Below are positions 26,370 through 34,612 of a stretch of DNA of 64,000 bases, one piece after another. Below the pieces are notes generated by a model. The model saw only the letters and a program-made list of their open reading frames with translations. It was not told where the DNA came from and did no database searches. This DNA comes from Pseudomonadota bacterium. GTDB taxonomy: Bacteria; Pseudomonadota; Alphaproteobacteria; Rhizobiales; Hyphomicrobiaceae. Made by a program: the position numbers and the translations under genes. Position 1 is the first letter of the stretch, and every line of letters starts with the position of its first letter. The stretch lies in NCBI GenBank assembly GCA_018242215.1, contig JAFECG010000022.1, positions 424,229-488,228 of the forward strand, given 5' to 3'.

Positions 26370-26774
26370 ATGTACGCCGTCGAAGTCCGCAGCCGCATCA
26401 TGATCGCCCACTCGCTGCCCGATCCTTTCTTCGGTCCGGCGCAGAACCTGCACGGCGCGACGTTCGTCGTCGATGTTGCGTTTTTTCGGGAAGAGCTGAC
26501 GCAGCAGAATGTCGTTGTCGATATCGGAGCGGCGCTCGACGTCCTTGGCAAGACGCTCGAGCCGCTCGCCTATCAGAATCTCGATGTCCTGCCGCAGTTC
26601 AAGGGCCAGCTCACGACGACGGAATTCCTTTGCAAGTATGTCTTCGATCGTATTGCGAAAGCCGCCCACACGGGCGCGCTCGGGGAAGATGGCAAATCGC
26701 TGTCGCGCATCCGCGTGACATTCTCGGAAACGGACCTGGCGCGCGCCAGCTACGAAGGGCCGATCCGTGGCTGA
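26370..26774 (+). CDS. PTPS/QueD-fold protein lacking catalytic residues
   Basis: A 134-residue member of the 6-pyruvoyl-tetrahydropterin synthase/QueD fold. The N-terminus MYAVEVRSRIMIAHS keeps the first zinc His (H14), and NLHGAT keeps H28. The third zinc ligand of the usual HGH motif is Ala30, the catalytic Cys of the GKCxxLHGH motif is Ala24, and the LDH catalytic pair reads LAY. The Glu that normally anchors the pterin ring appears conserved (VTFSETDLA). The pattern suggests a ligand-binding or repurposed enzyme. It overlaps the glycosyltransferase by 8 bases. A TTG seven codons upstream is a less likely start. Confidence 0.82.
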   Translation: MYAVEVRSRIMIAHSLPDPFFGPAQNLHGATFVVDVAFFREELTQQNVVVDIGAALDVLGKTLEPLAYQNLDVLPQFKGQLTTTEFLCKYVFDRIAKAAHTGALGEDGKSLSRIRVTFSETDLARASYEGPIRG

Positions 26775-27813
26775 AGCGGTCTTCGCCATCCCAGGAGATC
26801 TGAAAGCGGCGACCGGGGGGTACACCTACGATCGCCGGGTGATCGAACTGCTTCCGGCGTTCGGAGTTCCCGTTTCAATTCTCTCGCTTCCTGCCTCGTT
26901 TCCGAACCCGTCCGTGGAGGATCTCGATGAAACCCGTAGGATCCTCGAGACACGGCCAGCCGCGTCGGTGCTTGTGGTGGATGGCCTCGCATACGGCGCC
27001 TTTACCGATAGTCTGCTCGATGCCCTGACGGGCCGCGTGCTCGGTCTCGTGCATCATCCTTTGTTTCTCGAAACGGGCCTGCCGCATGCACGCAAGGTCG
27101 AATTGAAAGCAAGCGAAGAGCGGGCGCTGAAACGCGCCAACCATGTCATAGTGACGAGCCGCACGACAAAGCGGATGCTGACCGAGCAACTGGGCCTCTT
27201 TCCCGAGAAGATCACCATAGCGGAACCGGGCACCGATCCGGCGCAGCGCGCCACGGGAACGGGTGCGCCGCTGCAAATTCTCGCGGTGGGCGCGGTGCTG
27301 CCGCGCAAGGGTTATGATATTCTGGTCGAAGCCCTATCGCCGCTGAAGGACATCGATTGGCGGTTGACGATCGCCGGTGCACTCGATCGCCATCCTCAAG
27401 CAGTCGAGGCCGTCCAAAGCGCCATTCGCGATCACGGACTTGAAGATCGCGTGACGCTTGTCGGAAAGGTGGTGCCGGCGACGCTCGAACGCCTTTACGA
27501 GAGCGCCGATCTCTTCGTCTCCGCTTCACTTTTCGAGGGATATGGAATGGTTCTTGCCGAAGCGATGGCGCGCGGCTTGCCGATCGTGCTTGCTGCCGGA
27601 GGCGCCGCAGCCGAAACCGCTGGCGAAGCTGCGGCGCTGCACGTCGAAGCGGGGAACGTTCCCCAGCTCACCGCCTCCTTGCGTCGCGCGCTGACGGACA
27701 AGAAGCTGCGCGACCGACTTGCGGATGCCGCGTGGGAAGCGGGGCGCACGCTGCCGACCTGGCACGAAACAGCGCGGCGGTTCGCTGCGGTCATTCTGGG
27801 GCTCAGGCCGTGA
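26767..27813 (+). CDS. GT4-family glycosyltransferase (GTG start)
   Basis: A 348-residue GT-B fold glycosyltransferase. The N-terminal GGYTYDRRVIELL loop and the C-terminal donor-binding SLFEGYGMVLAEAMARGLP (E-x7-E) are typical of GT4. The GTG start at 26767 lies inside the end of the PTPS-like gene, so translation is coupled. No membrane segment is seen, so the acceptor is probably soluble. With a PTPS-fold partner, transfer of a sugar onto a pterin-like acceptor is the working inference. Biopterin glucosyltransferases in cyanobacteria are a functional precedent, not a demonstrated ortholog. Confidence 0.88.
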   Translation: MAEAVFAIPGDLKAATGGYTYDRRVIELLPAFGVPVSILSLPASFPNPSVEDLDETRRILETRPAASVLVVDGLAYGAFTDSLLDALTGRVLGLVHHPLFLETGLPHARKVELKASEERALKRANHVIVTSRTTKRMLTEQLGLFPEKITIAEPGTDPAQRATGTGAPLQILAVGAVLPRKGYDILVEALSPLKDIDWRLTIAGALDRHPQAVEAVQSAIRDHGLEDRVTLVGKVVPATLERLYESADLFVSASLFEGYGMVLAEAMARGLPIVLAAGGAAAETAGEAAALHVEAGNVPQLTASLRRALTDKKLRDRLADAAWEAGRTLPTWHETARRFAAVILGLRP

Positions 27814-28643
27814 ACGATTTTTCTCCCGAATGGCTCGACCTTCGCGAGGCTGCCGATGCGCGTGCCCGCAATGCGGACGTCGCGAACGCGGTGGCCGCGC
27901 GATTTGCGCTGAGAGACGAATTGACCATTCTCGATCTCGGTTGCGGAACAGGCACAAATCTTCGCGCGACTGCGCCTCTCCTGCCCTCGCGGCAAATCTG
28001 GACGCTTGTTGATCGCGATGCGGCGCTGCTTGATACGGCCAAGGGCAAGCTCACGCGTTGGGCTGATCGTCATATCCTCGAAGGTGATGCGCTGGAGATC
28101 GAAAAGGGCGGTCGCAAAATCCGCGTCGTCTTCAGAGAAGCCGATCTTGCACGCGATACGGGAGTTCTGATGGACGAAGGTGCGCAGCTCATTACCGCGT
28201 CGGCCTTTTTCGATCTGACGTCGGAAAGCTACGTCCGGGAATTTGCGAAAGCGGTCGCCGCGCGCGGGGCGGCGTTTTACACCACCCTGACCTACAACGG
28301 CTTGCAGAAGTGGACTCCACACAGGCCGGCCGACAATCAGATCGCTGCGGCGTTCCAGCGCCATCAGATGCGTGACAAAGGCTTCGGGCCAGCGGCCGGC
28401 CCTCTCGCCTCGTCGCATCTCATCGATCAGTTCCGCATCAACGGCTACGTGGTGGTCAACGGCGAGAGCCCATGGCAGCTCGAACGCCAGGACCGGATGC
28501 TGATCGAGGAGCTCATTCGCGGCTACGCCGTCGCCGCCAACGAAGACGGCAGTCTCGACGAGAAGACCGTCGTTGCCTGGCTCAATGTTCCTCGCAGCGC
28601 AGCTTTCGTCGGCCATACCGACGTCTTCGCGACGCCGGCCTAA
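27810..28643 (+). CDS. Class I SAM-dependent methyltransferase of the same operon
   Basis: A 277-residue methyltransferase. Motif I is TILDLGCGTGTNLRATAP (about residues 39-56), followed by LVDRDAALLDTA and AQLITASAFFDLTS. The GTG start at 27810 overlaps the glycosyltransferase stop (GTGA), the coupling seen throughout this operon. The C-terminal half (about 150-277) is family-specific and contains LEREDR-like charged helices. The acceptor is unknown. It is the last gene of the operon and converges on the cytochrome b561 gene with a 12-base gap. Confidence 0.87.
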   Translation: MNDFSPEWLDLREAADARARNADVANAVAARFALRDELTILDLGCGTGTNLRATAPLLPSRQIWTLVDRDAALLDTAKGKLTRWADRHILEGDALEIEKGGRKIRVVFREADLARDTGVLMDEGAQLITASAFFDLTSESYVREFAKAVAARGAAFYTTLTYNGLQKWTPHRPADNQIAAAFQRHQMRDKGFGPAAGPLASSHLIDQFRINGYVVVNGESPWQLERQDRMLIEELIRGYAVAANEDGSLDEKTVVAWLNVPRSAAFVGHTDVFATPA

Positions 28644-28655
28644 AAGCAATCTTGG

Positions 28656-29255
28656 TCAGGCGAGGCGCTTCGGGATCATGCGTTCCACGACCCGATCTCG
28701 CCGGACGAAGCGATGATAGATGGCGGCGAGAATGTGCAGCGCGACAAATCCGATGATCAGAAACGCGCCGATCTCGTGCCATTCGAAAAGCTCTTTGGCG
28801 AGGTCCTCGTCCTTGGCGGTAATCGCGGGTAGCTGGAACCCGAAAATGTCACGATAATCGCCATACAAAATCGCCTCCAAGCCGATGAGCGGTACCGCGA
28901 GGATCAGCAGGTAGAGCACCCAATGCACGAGGTGGCTGACGCCCGTGAGCGGCGCCGGGACCATCGGGTCCGACTTCGGCGCACCACGCGTCAGCCGATA
29001 GAACAACCGCCAAACGACGAGCACGAGCACAGTCAAGCCGATCAGTTTATGTGAGCTATAGAGAAAACCGGTCAACGCATCCCACGTGCCCTTGACCGGC
29101 TCGCCTTTCTCGTTGACCGACGGCATCTCGTTACCGCGGTAGGACATATAGAAGCCGAGCGGCAATTGAATGAAGATCAACAGCGCGATCAGCCAGTGCA
29201 GTCCGCGCGCCGTCGGCGTGTAGATGGGAAGATCGTATTTCGGATCCTGGGCCAT
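28656..29255 (-). CDS. Cytochrome b561 (CybB family)
   Basis: A 199-residue integral membrane di-heme cytochrome with four predicted spans. Histidines suited to heme ligation occur in ARGLHWLIALL, YSSHKLIGLTV and FEWHEIGAF/FVALHILAAI. The family transfers electrons from quinol to periplasmic acceptors such as superoxide or paired soluble proteins. It is a single gene between the convergent methyltransferase and the divergent exporter. ATG at 29255 starts MAQDPKYDLPIYTPTARGLH. Confidence 0.9.
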   Translation of the reverse strand: MAQDPKYDLPIYTPTARGLHWLIALLIFIQLPLGFYMSYRGNEMPSVNEKGEPVKGTWDALTGFLYSSHKLIGLTVLVLVVWRLFYRLTRGAPKSDPMVPAPLTGVSHLVHWVLYLLILAVPLIGLEAILYGDYRDIFGFQLPAITAKDEDLAKELFEWHEIGAFLIIGFVALHILAAIYHRFVRRDRVVERMIPKRLA

Positions 29256-29572
29256 AGCCGCTCGCCTCGCCGCTGGTGCCTCGTATTACAATCAAACAGC
29301 ACGTTATCTGCGTCAAGAACGGGAGTGCTGCGAACCATCATATGGCGCGAAGTTCACTGATCCGCGACGCCGGAAAATTATGAACACCAAAACGCAATTT
29401 TAAGCAGATATAAGGGATATCTCGGAGGTGCTATAAGGACGCCTGTCGGGCGAAGGGAAAGCCGTGCGACGGAGCCGAGTGTCTCAGGCCTGTCGCGCGA
29501 TTGCCTTGGGTGCCACACAAGCCTATCTGCTCGCTGCCACGTCGCCATCCCCTCGTTCTCATAGCATCTCCA
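29256..29572. other. Divergent spacer between cytochrome b561 and the glucan exporter
   Basis: About 317 bases, locally AT-rich around 29370-29425. It contains a small inverted repeat AGATAT/ATATCT (29406-29411 with 29417-29422) upstream of the exporter gene. Promoters for both flanking genes should lie here, but I cannot assign them. No protein or RNA gene is recognised. Confidence 0.4.
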
Positions 29573-31348
29573 ATGACCACCAAGCCGCTCGGCCTTATCG
29601 CGATCTACACGCGCTCCCTCGCGCTCCTTGCGTCGGAGAAATATCTCGCGATGGGACTTGCCGCGGCGGGAGTCGTCATCGCAGTGACGCAGCTCGCTGA
29701 GCCCATTCTGTTCGGGCGAGTTGTCGATGCGTTGAGCAAGGGTGAAAGCGCCTTTGTCTACATCGGACTTTGGGCGCTCCTCGGGCTCTTCGGAATCGTG
29801 GCGGGCGTTATCGTGGGCATCAATGCCGACCGGCTGGCGCATCGCCAAAAGCTTCTTCATCTCGCGAGCGTTTTTGAGAAAACGATCTCATTGCCGCAAA
29901 CCGCGCACGCCGCGCGCGGCTCCGGCGCGACGATCCGGACGATTCTTTCCGGAACCAGCGCACTTTTCTGGCTCTGGCTCGGCGTCATGCGCGAGCAGCT
30001 AGCCGTCGTCTTCGGGATCATACTCCTGGTGCCCACGGCATTTGCCATGGATGTCCGGATGGCGACGATCCTCGTGGCGCTGGCAGCCGCCTATACGCTG
30101 ATGCACGTTCTCGTCGTGAAGCGAACGGCTGTCGGGCAGGCCGCGGTCGAAGCGCATGAGACCGCACTCTCGAGCCGTGTCGTCGACGTCGTCGGCAACG
30201 TGACCGTGGTGCAGAGCTACGCACGTCTCAAGGCCGAATCGGACGCTCTGCGCGGCCTCGCAACCGATCTTCTCACTGCGCAATATCCGGTGCTGACGTG
30301 GTGGGGCATCCTGACCGTCATGCAGCGCTCGGCAGCAACGCTGACGATGGTGATCATCTTTTCAGCCGGCGCCGCGCTCGTCGGGCGCGGCGAACTGACG
30401 GTCGGCCAAATCGTCAGCTTCGTCGCGTTCGCTACTCTTCTGATCTCCAAGCTCGATCAGCTTTCGGGATTTGCGGTGCGGATCGACCAGCAGGCACCGA
30501 CCATCACCGCGCTGTTCAACTTGATGGACGAGACGGGCGCCGAGGGCGATCGGCCGGACGCGAAGCCGCTCACACCCGTCGAGGGCGCCGTCACGTTCGA
30601 GGACGTGAGCTTCCGCTATGATGGAAGCGCGCAAGGCATTACCGATGTTTCTTTCGCCGCGAATGCCGGACAGACGATCGCATTCGTCGGACCGACGGGG
30701 TCCGGCAAGTCGACGACCATCGGTCTCCTGCAACGCTTCCTGAAGCCCAATTCGGGGCACATCCTGATAGACAATCAGGATATCGCAGGCGTTACGATGC
30801 AATCCCTCAGAGGCGCCATCGCGGTCGTTTTCCAGGACGCCGGCCTGTTCAACCGGTCGATCGGAGACAATATCCGCATCGGAAAGCCCGACGCGACGGA
30901 AGCGGAAGTTGAACGCGCAAGCCGGCTCGCGGAGGCGCATGACTTCATCATGCGCAAGCCCGGCGGTTATGACTTCGTCATCGGAGAGCGCGGACTGGCG
31001 CTGTCGGGGGGTGAGCGTCAGCGCATTGCAATCGCGCGAGCCATCCTGAAAGACGCGCCGATCCTCATCCTCGATGAAGCGACCAGCGCGCTCGATTCCG
31101 AGACGGAAGCCAAGATCAAGCGCGCGCTTGACACGCTCCGCGCGGGCCGCACGACGTTCGTCATCGCGCACCGACTATCGACGGTCGCAGATGCCGACCA
31201 GATCTTTGTTCTGGATCAGGGAAGGATCGTCGAGCGCGGCCGCTTCGATCAACTTGCCGAAGCCGGTGGACTTTTCTCCCGCCTCGTCGCCGAGGGCGGT
31301 TTCACCGTGCCGAAGACAACAGAAAAGCCGCGCGAGCCTGTGGGATGA
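29573..31348 (+). CDS. NdvA/ChvA-type glucan exporter, ABC transporter
   Basis: A 591-residue half-transporter with a membrane domain fused to an ATPase. The membrane part matches NdvA/ChvA-type proteins in EPILFGRVVDAL, ADRLAHRQ and QYPVLTWWG. The ATPase has Walker A GPTGSGKST, signature LSGGERQRIA and Walker B ILILDEATSALD. NdvA exports cyclic beta-1,2-glucan made by NdvB in rhizobia. No ndvB is in the window, but opgH is 5 kb away, so the substrate may be an OpgH-type glucan or something else. ATG at 29573 (MTTKPLGLIAIYTRSL) matches the family start. Confidence 0.87.
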   Translation: MTTKPLGLIAIYTRSLALLASEKYLAMGLAAAGVVIAVTQLAEPILFGRVVDALSKGESAFVYIGLWALLGLFGIVAGVIVGINADRLAHRQKLLHLASVFEKTISLPQTAHAARGSGATIRTILSGTSALFWLWLGVMREQLAVVFGIILLVPTAFAMDVRMATILVALAAAYTLMHVLVVKRTAVGQAAVEAHETALSSRVVDVVGNVTVVQSYARLKAESDALRGLATDLLTAQYPVLTWWGILTVMQRSAATLTMVIIFSAGAALVGRGELTVGQIVSFVAFATLLISKLDQLSGFAVRIDQQAPTITALFNLMDETGAEGDRPDAKPLTPVEGAVTFEDVSFRYDGSAQGITDVSFAANAGQTIAFVGPTGSGKSTTIGLLQRFLKPNSGHILIDNQDIAGVTMQSLRGAIAVVFQDAGLFNRSIGDNIRIGKPDATEAEVERASRLAEAHDFIMRKPGGYDFVIGERGLALSGGERQRIAIARAILKDAPILILDEATSALDSETEAKIKRALDTLRAGRTTFVIAHRLSTVADADQIFVLDQGRIVERGRFDQLAEAGGLFSRLVAEGGFTVPKTTEKPREPVG

Positions 31349-31459
31349 TGTGTGCTATGTTATCCTCGGAGTCATGCCGAGGATCCATTCTTCAGTGCCG
31401 TTCTGCCCGATGGACGCTCGGGACAAGCCGAGTATGACAGCCTTTGGTCTTCGAACTCG

Positions 31460-32104
31460 CTAGAGCTTGTGCGCCATGCGCGCGCGCTTCGTTTCCAGAT
31501 AGCGCTCGTTGAACTTGTTCGGCGCCGCCACGATCGGCAGACGCTCCGCGATGCGGATCCCGTGCAGCTTCAGTGCCTGCTCTTTCGCGGGATTGTTCGA
31601 CAGAAGCTTGATCTCGGGCATGCCGAGGTCGAAGAGCACCCGCGCGGTCAAGCCATAGTCGCGGCTGTCGATCGGCGCGCCGACCTCGATGTTCGCTTCC
31701 ACCGTATCAAAGCCCTGGTCCTGAAGCGCGTAGGCCTGGATCTTCTTGAAAAGGCCGATGCCACGACCCTCGTGGTAGGGCACATAGACGATCGCCCCGT
31801 AGGGAACTTCAGTGATGATCTTCAATGCCGCCTGGAGTTGCTGATAGCAGTCGCAGCGGAGGGAGTGGAAGATGTCACCCGTCACGCATCCCGAATGGAC
31901 GCGAACGATCGGCACCGGTGTAGAGCCGTTCATGGCGGCGCTGTCACGATGGATCAGCGCCAGAACCTGTTCCTCTTGCGTCTCGCCCTGATAGGCATGG
32001 GCTTCGAGCATCAGCTCTTTGCCCTTGAAATCGATCGGGAGAATGGTCTCGACCGACCAATCGGCTGGCAGTTTCACAGACGTCAAGGCACCCGACTTCA
32101 TCAT
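31460..32104 (-). CDS. ribA: GTP cyclohydrolase II
   Basis: RibA opens GTP to 2,5-diamino-6-ribosylamino-4(3H)-pyrimidinone 5'-phosphate, formate and pyrophosphate, the first step of riboflavin synthesis. The 214-residue stand-alone form shows the zinc cysteines in RVHSGCVTGDIFHSLRCDC, the catalytic HEGRGIGLFKK, and NPAKEQALKLHGI. It is not fused to RibB as is common. Stand-alone RibA genes also occur near PTPS/glycosyltransferase/methyltransferase clusters like the one 3 kb upstream, so it may feed either riboflavin or that pathway. No FMN riboswitch was recognised in front of it. Confidence 0.93.
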   Translation of the reverse strand: MMKSGALTSVKLPADWSVETILPIDFKGKELMLEAHAYQGETQEEQVLALIHRDSAAMNGSTPVPIVRVHSGCVTGDIFHSLRCDCYQQLQAALKIITEVPYGAIVYVPYHEGRGIGLFKKIQAYALQDQGFDTVEANIEVGAPIDSRDYGLTARVLFDLGMPEIKLLSNNPAKEQALKLHGIRIAERLPIVAAPNKFNERYLETKRARMAHKL

Positions 32105-32320
32105 AGATCGCTCCGGGGTATTACCAAGGCATATGCCTCAATTGCGGCGGGAACGCAAAGTTTCCTACCTTGTCCGGCATCTGAACTGTTCCCAAGGGAA
32201 CAGCCAGATGCAGGTGTGTCCACTCGCCGCGGAACTTGGGGGACGGCCCTTCAAAGAACGAGGATGTCAGGATGACGCGGGGCCTGTAAACCCGGGGAGT
32301 CACGTGGACCGGCATTTATT

Positions 32321-32767
32321 TTAAGCGCGCGAACGCAAAATCAGTCGGGCGTGTTCGATCTTCGGGCAGCGGTTCATCACGACGGTCAGACCAGCTTCGC
32401 GCCCCCGGGCGGCGGCTTCTTCATTAATGACGCCGAGTTGCATCCAGATCACGGTGATACCGAGCCGTTCCTTTTCGATGATCGCTTGACTGACGATCGC
32501 GGGAACGGCATCGGGCGCGCGAAAGATATCGACGACGTCGACGGGCGGCGGCACATCGGCAAGGCTCGCATAGACCAATTGGTCGTGAATGGTTTTACCG
32601 GCGACTCCCGGATTGATCGGCCTCACCCCGTAGCCTTCGTCGATAAGAAAGCGCATGACACCATAGCTGGGGCGTTCCACCTTGGGGGATGCTCCAATGA
32701 CAGCGAATGTTTTCACGCGGCCAAGGATGGCGCGCACGTCAGCGTCGGCCAAGCCATCGATCGCCAA
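32321..32767 (-). CDS. CoA-binding domain protein (YccU-like)
   Basis: A 148-residue single-domain Rossmann protein of the CoA-binding type. Motifs are KTFAVIGASPKVERPSYGVM near the start, VRPINPGVAG, VDVVDIFRAPDAVP, and the closing GLTVVMNRCPKIEH. Family members bind CoA or nucleotides; no reaction is established. The ATG at 32767 lies 2 bases after the ECHDC3-like gene ends, so the two form an operon. A link to acyl-CoA handling is an inference. Confidence 0.88.
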   Translation of the reverse strand: MAIDGLADADVRAILGRVKTFAVIGASPKVERPSYGVMRFLIDEGYGVRPINPGVAGKTIHDQLVYASLADVPPPVDVVDIFRAPDAVPAIVSQAIIEKERLGITVIWMQLGVINEEAAARGREAGLTVVMNRCPKIEHARLILRSRA

Positions 32768-32769
32768 AC

Positions 32770-33585
32770 CTATTTATCCTTCCATTCGGGATGGCGCTTC
32801 TCGATGAACGCGCAGATGCCTTCGCCGGCGTCGGCGGTCATCATATTTTTGACCATCACTTCGCTGGCATATGCGTAGGCCTCATCGAGGGCCATCTCAG
32901 CCTGCCGGTAGAAGGCCGCCTTGCCGATGGCTACCGTCGCCTTGGATTTTGCGGCGATGATGCGCGCCATGCCCAGGGCTTCGTCCATCACTTTATCGGC
33001 GGCGACGACGCGATTGACGAGGCCGAAGCTTAAAGCATCAGATGCTGAAAGTGCTTCGCCCAAGAGCAGCATTTCCATCGCGCGCTTGCGGGGCACATTG
33101 CGTGATAGCGCGACCATCGGAGTCGAGCAGAAGAGGCCGATGTTGACGCCGGGCGTCGCGAAGTCGGCGGTTTCAGCGGCCACGGCAAGATCGCAGGTGG
33201 CGACAAGTTGGCATCCAGCGGCCGTCGCCCGGCCCTCGACCGCCGCGATGACCGGCTTTGGGCAAGCGACGATTGCCTGCATCATGGCCGAGCAGGCGCT
33301 CATCGTTTTGCGGAAAAAGGCTTCGCCGCCGTCGGCGTCTGTGCGGTGCGCCGTCATTTCCTTGAGGTCGTGGCCAGAGGAATAGACCTTCCCACTCGCG
33401 GCGAGGATGATGACGGCGACCGCGGGATCCTTCCCCAAGCGTTCAATCTCAACGTGAAGATCGCGCATAAGATCGCGCGACAGGGCATTGCGTGCAGCAG
33501 GCCGGTTGAGTGTCAGCTTTGCAATGCCAGGCTCGACGCGTTCCGACAAAATAAGCGGTGCCGCTACCGGGGAAAGGTCCTGCAT
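32770..33585 (-). CDS. Enoyl-CoA hydratase/isomerase family protein, ECHDC3-like
   Basis: A 271-residue crotonase-fold protein. The oxyanion-hole strands are VYSSGHDLKEM and GRATAAGCQLVATCDLAVA. The segment ATPGVNIGLFCSTPMVALSR is nearly diagnostic of the ECHDC3 subgroup. The two glutamates that catalyse hydration in classical enoyl-CoA hydratases are not at their usual places, so a simple hydratase role is doubtful. It is followed after 2 bases by a CoA-binding protein. Annotation pipelines will call it enoyl-CoA hydratase. Confidence 0.87.
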   Translation of the reverse strand: MQDLSPVAAPLILSERVEPGIAKLTLNRPAARNALSRDLMRDLHVEIERLGKDPAVAVIILAASGKVYSSGHDLKEMTAHRTDADGGEAFFRKTMSACSAMMQAIVACPKPVIAAVEGRATAAGCQLVATCDLAVAAETADFATPGVNIGLFCSTPMVALSRNVPRKRAMEMLLLGEALSASDALSFGLVNRVVAADKVMDEALGMARIIAAKSKATVAIGKAAFYRQAEMALDEAYAYASEVMVKNMMTADAGEGICAFIEKRHPEWKDK

Positions 33586-33616
33586 TCCTTACTCTCTATT
33601 GGCGCTTCGAGCCGGG

Positions 33617-34210
33617 CTACTGTAGCGCTTTCTCGATCTCGGCGCGATGCGCTTTGACGATATCGACGTTCTCCTTGTACTGGAGGCGCGGGGTGGTGCT
33701 GATCGCTTCGTTGAGTTCGTCGAGCAGCTGCTTCTTGTCGGCATCGGGAATGGTCGAGTCCTTCTCGACTTCTTCGCGCTCTTTCTTCAGCGCATCGACC
33801 GGATCGACGAAATTGCCGCTGCCGGAATCAAGGCCCGCCATCACGATCGAGATGTTCGCGGCAACGTCGTCCAGCTCGGCGAAACTATTGAAGCCGTGTT
33901 TCTTCGCGATGTTCTCGAGCTCGGTCTGAAGCGTCGCGTCGGGCTTATCGCCCGCTGCTTGAATTTTGCTCGCAATTGCCGCCAAGTCTGCCTGGGCAGC
34001 GATGAAGTGCGTGACCTGATCTTCCGTGAGCTTGATCTGCTTAACGTCATCGGAGGCCGGGGCGCCCGCATCGTTTCCGGCATCCGTGCCTTGCGCAGCA
34101 GGCGGATTGGGTGGAGCGGCATCCTCGGCATTCGCCAGTGCGATACCTGCGCAGAGACTGAGCCCTCCGATGATCACGCGCATCGCCGCCCTGGTCGAAA
34201 AGACCGACAT
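33617..34210 (-). CDS. Secreted protein of unknown function
   Basis: A 197-residue protein with a signal peptide (MSVFSTRAAMRVIIGGLSLC, cleavage probably after ALANA near residue 28). A Pro/Ala/Asp-rich linker (about 30-55) leads into a largely helical domain containing DQVTHFIAAQADLAAIASK and a charged C-terminal helix (about 150-197). I do not recognise a family. The ATG at 34210 is chosen because it gives a proper signal peptide. It lies 31 bases upstream of the ECHDC3-like gene and may be co-transcribed. Confidence 0.75.
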   Translation of the reverse strand: MSVFSTRAAMRVIIGGLSLCAGIALANAEDAAPPNPPAAQGTDAGNDAGAPASDDVKQIKLTEDQVTHFIAAQADLAAIASKIQAAGDKPDATLQTELENIAKKHGFNSFAELDDVAANISIVMAGLDSGSGNFVDPVDALKKEREEVEKDSTIPDADKKQLLDELNEAISTTPRLQYKENVDIVKAHRAEIEKALQ

Positions 34211-34612
34211 CGTGTTCCTCCAATTGCGCTCTCCGCGTCGCGCGGCGTTGAACCTTCGAGACCTCATACGCCCGGTTGGACCACCGCGAGCAAGCTTCCA
34301 TTCGTCCGAACCCAGATTTTCAAACCGGTGTGGCGCCAGAAGATCAGCAGGGGGTGTAACCGAAGCTCCCTGCACCGCCAATGAACAACGCAGGAACGCG
34401 CAACGGGATGCGCAATGCGGAGGTATTTTGATACCGTATTAGGTACTATAATACCACATTAAACTAATGTGCTGATATAGCTTGTTTATTTCTTGCCATT
34501 GAAAAATATCTTGCCACACATCCGCATTTTCGAGTATCGACACCGCTTCTCGGAACGCCGCGCGGTCACATCATTCAGCCTGCGCAGTCATCCGCCATGG
34601 AGCTTCAATATA
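34211..34612. promoter_or_regulatory. AT-rich control region upstream of rplM with inverted repeats
   Basis: A 402-base divergent spacer. At 34422-34471 it becomes strongly AT-rich and holds two inverted repeats: GGTATT/AATACC (34422-34427 with 34450-34455) and a perfect CACATTA/TAATGTG (34455-34461 with 34465-34471). A perfect TATAAT sits at 34447-34452. A promoter for rplM-rpsI is likely here, perhaps with an operator, but no well-spaced -35 box is clear. No gene is seen in the rest. Confidence 0.45.

Noticed and set aside
28472-28756. Plus-strand 94-codon frame across the 3' ends of the methyltransferase and cytochrome b561 genes
   Set aside because: Out-of-frame Arg-rich shadow with no start signal; it overlaps two well-supported genes.
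32121-32315. Small 64-codon frame or FMN riboswitch upstream of ribA
   Set aside because: The peptide has no family features, and the conserved FMN riboswitch blocks are not found in the 216-base spacer.
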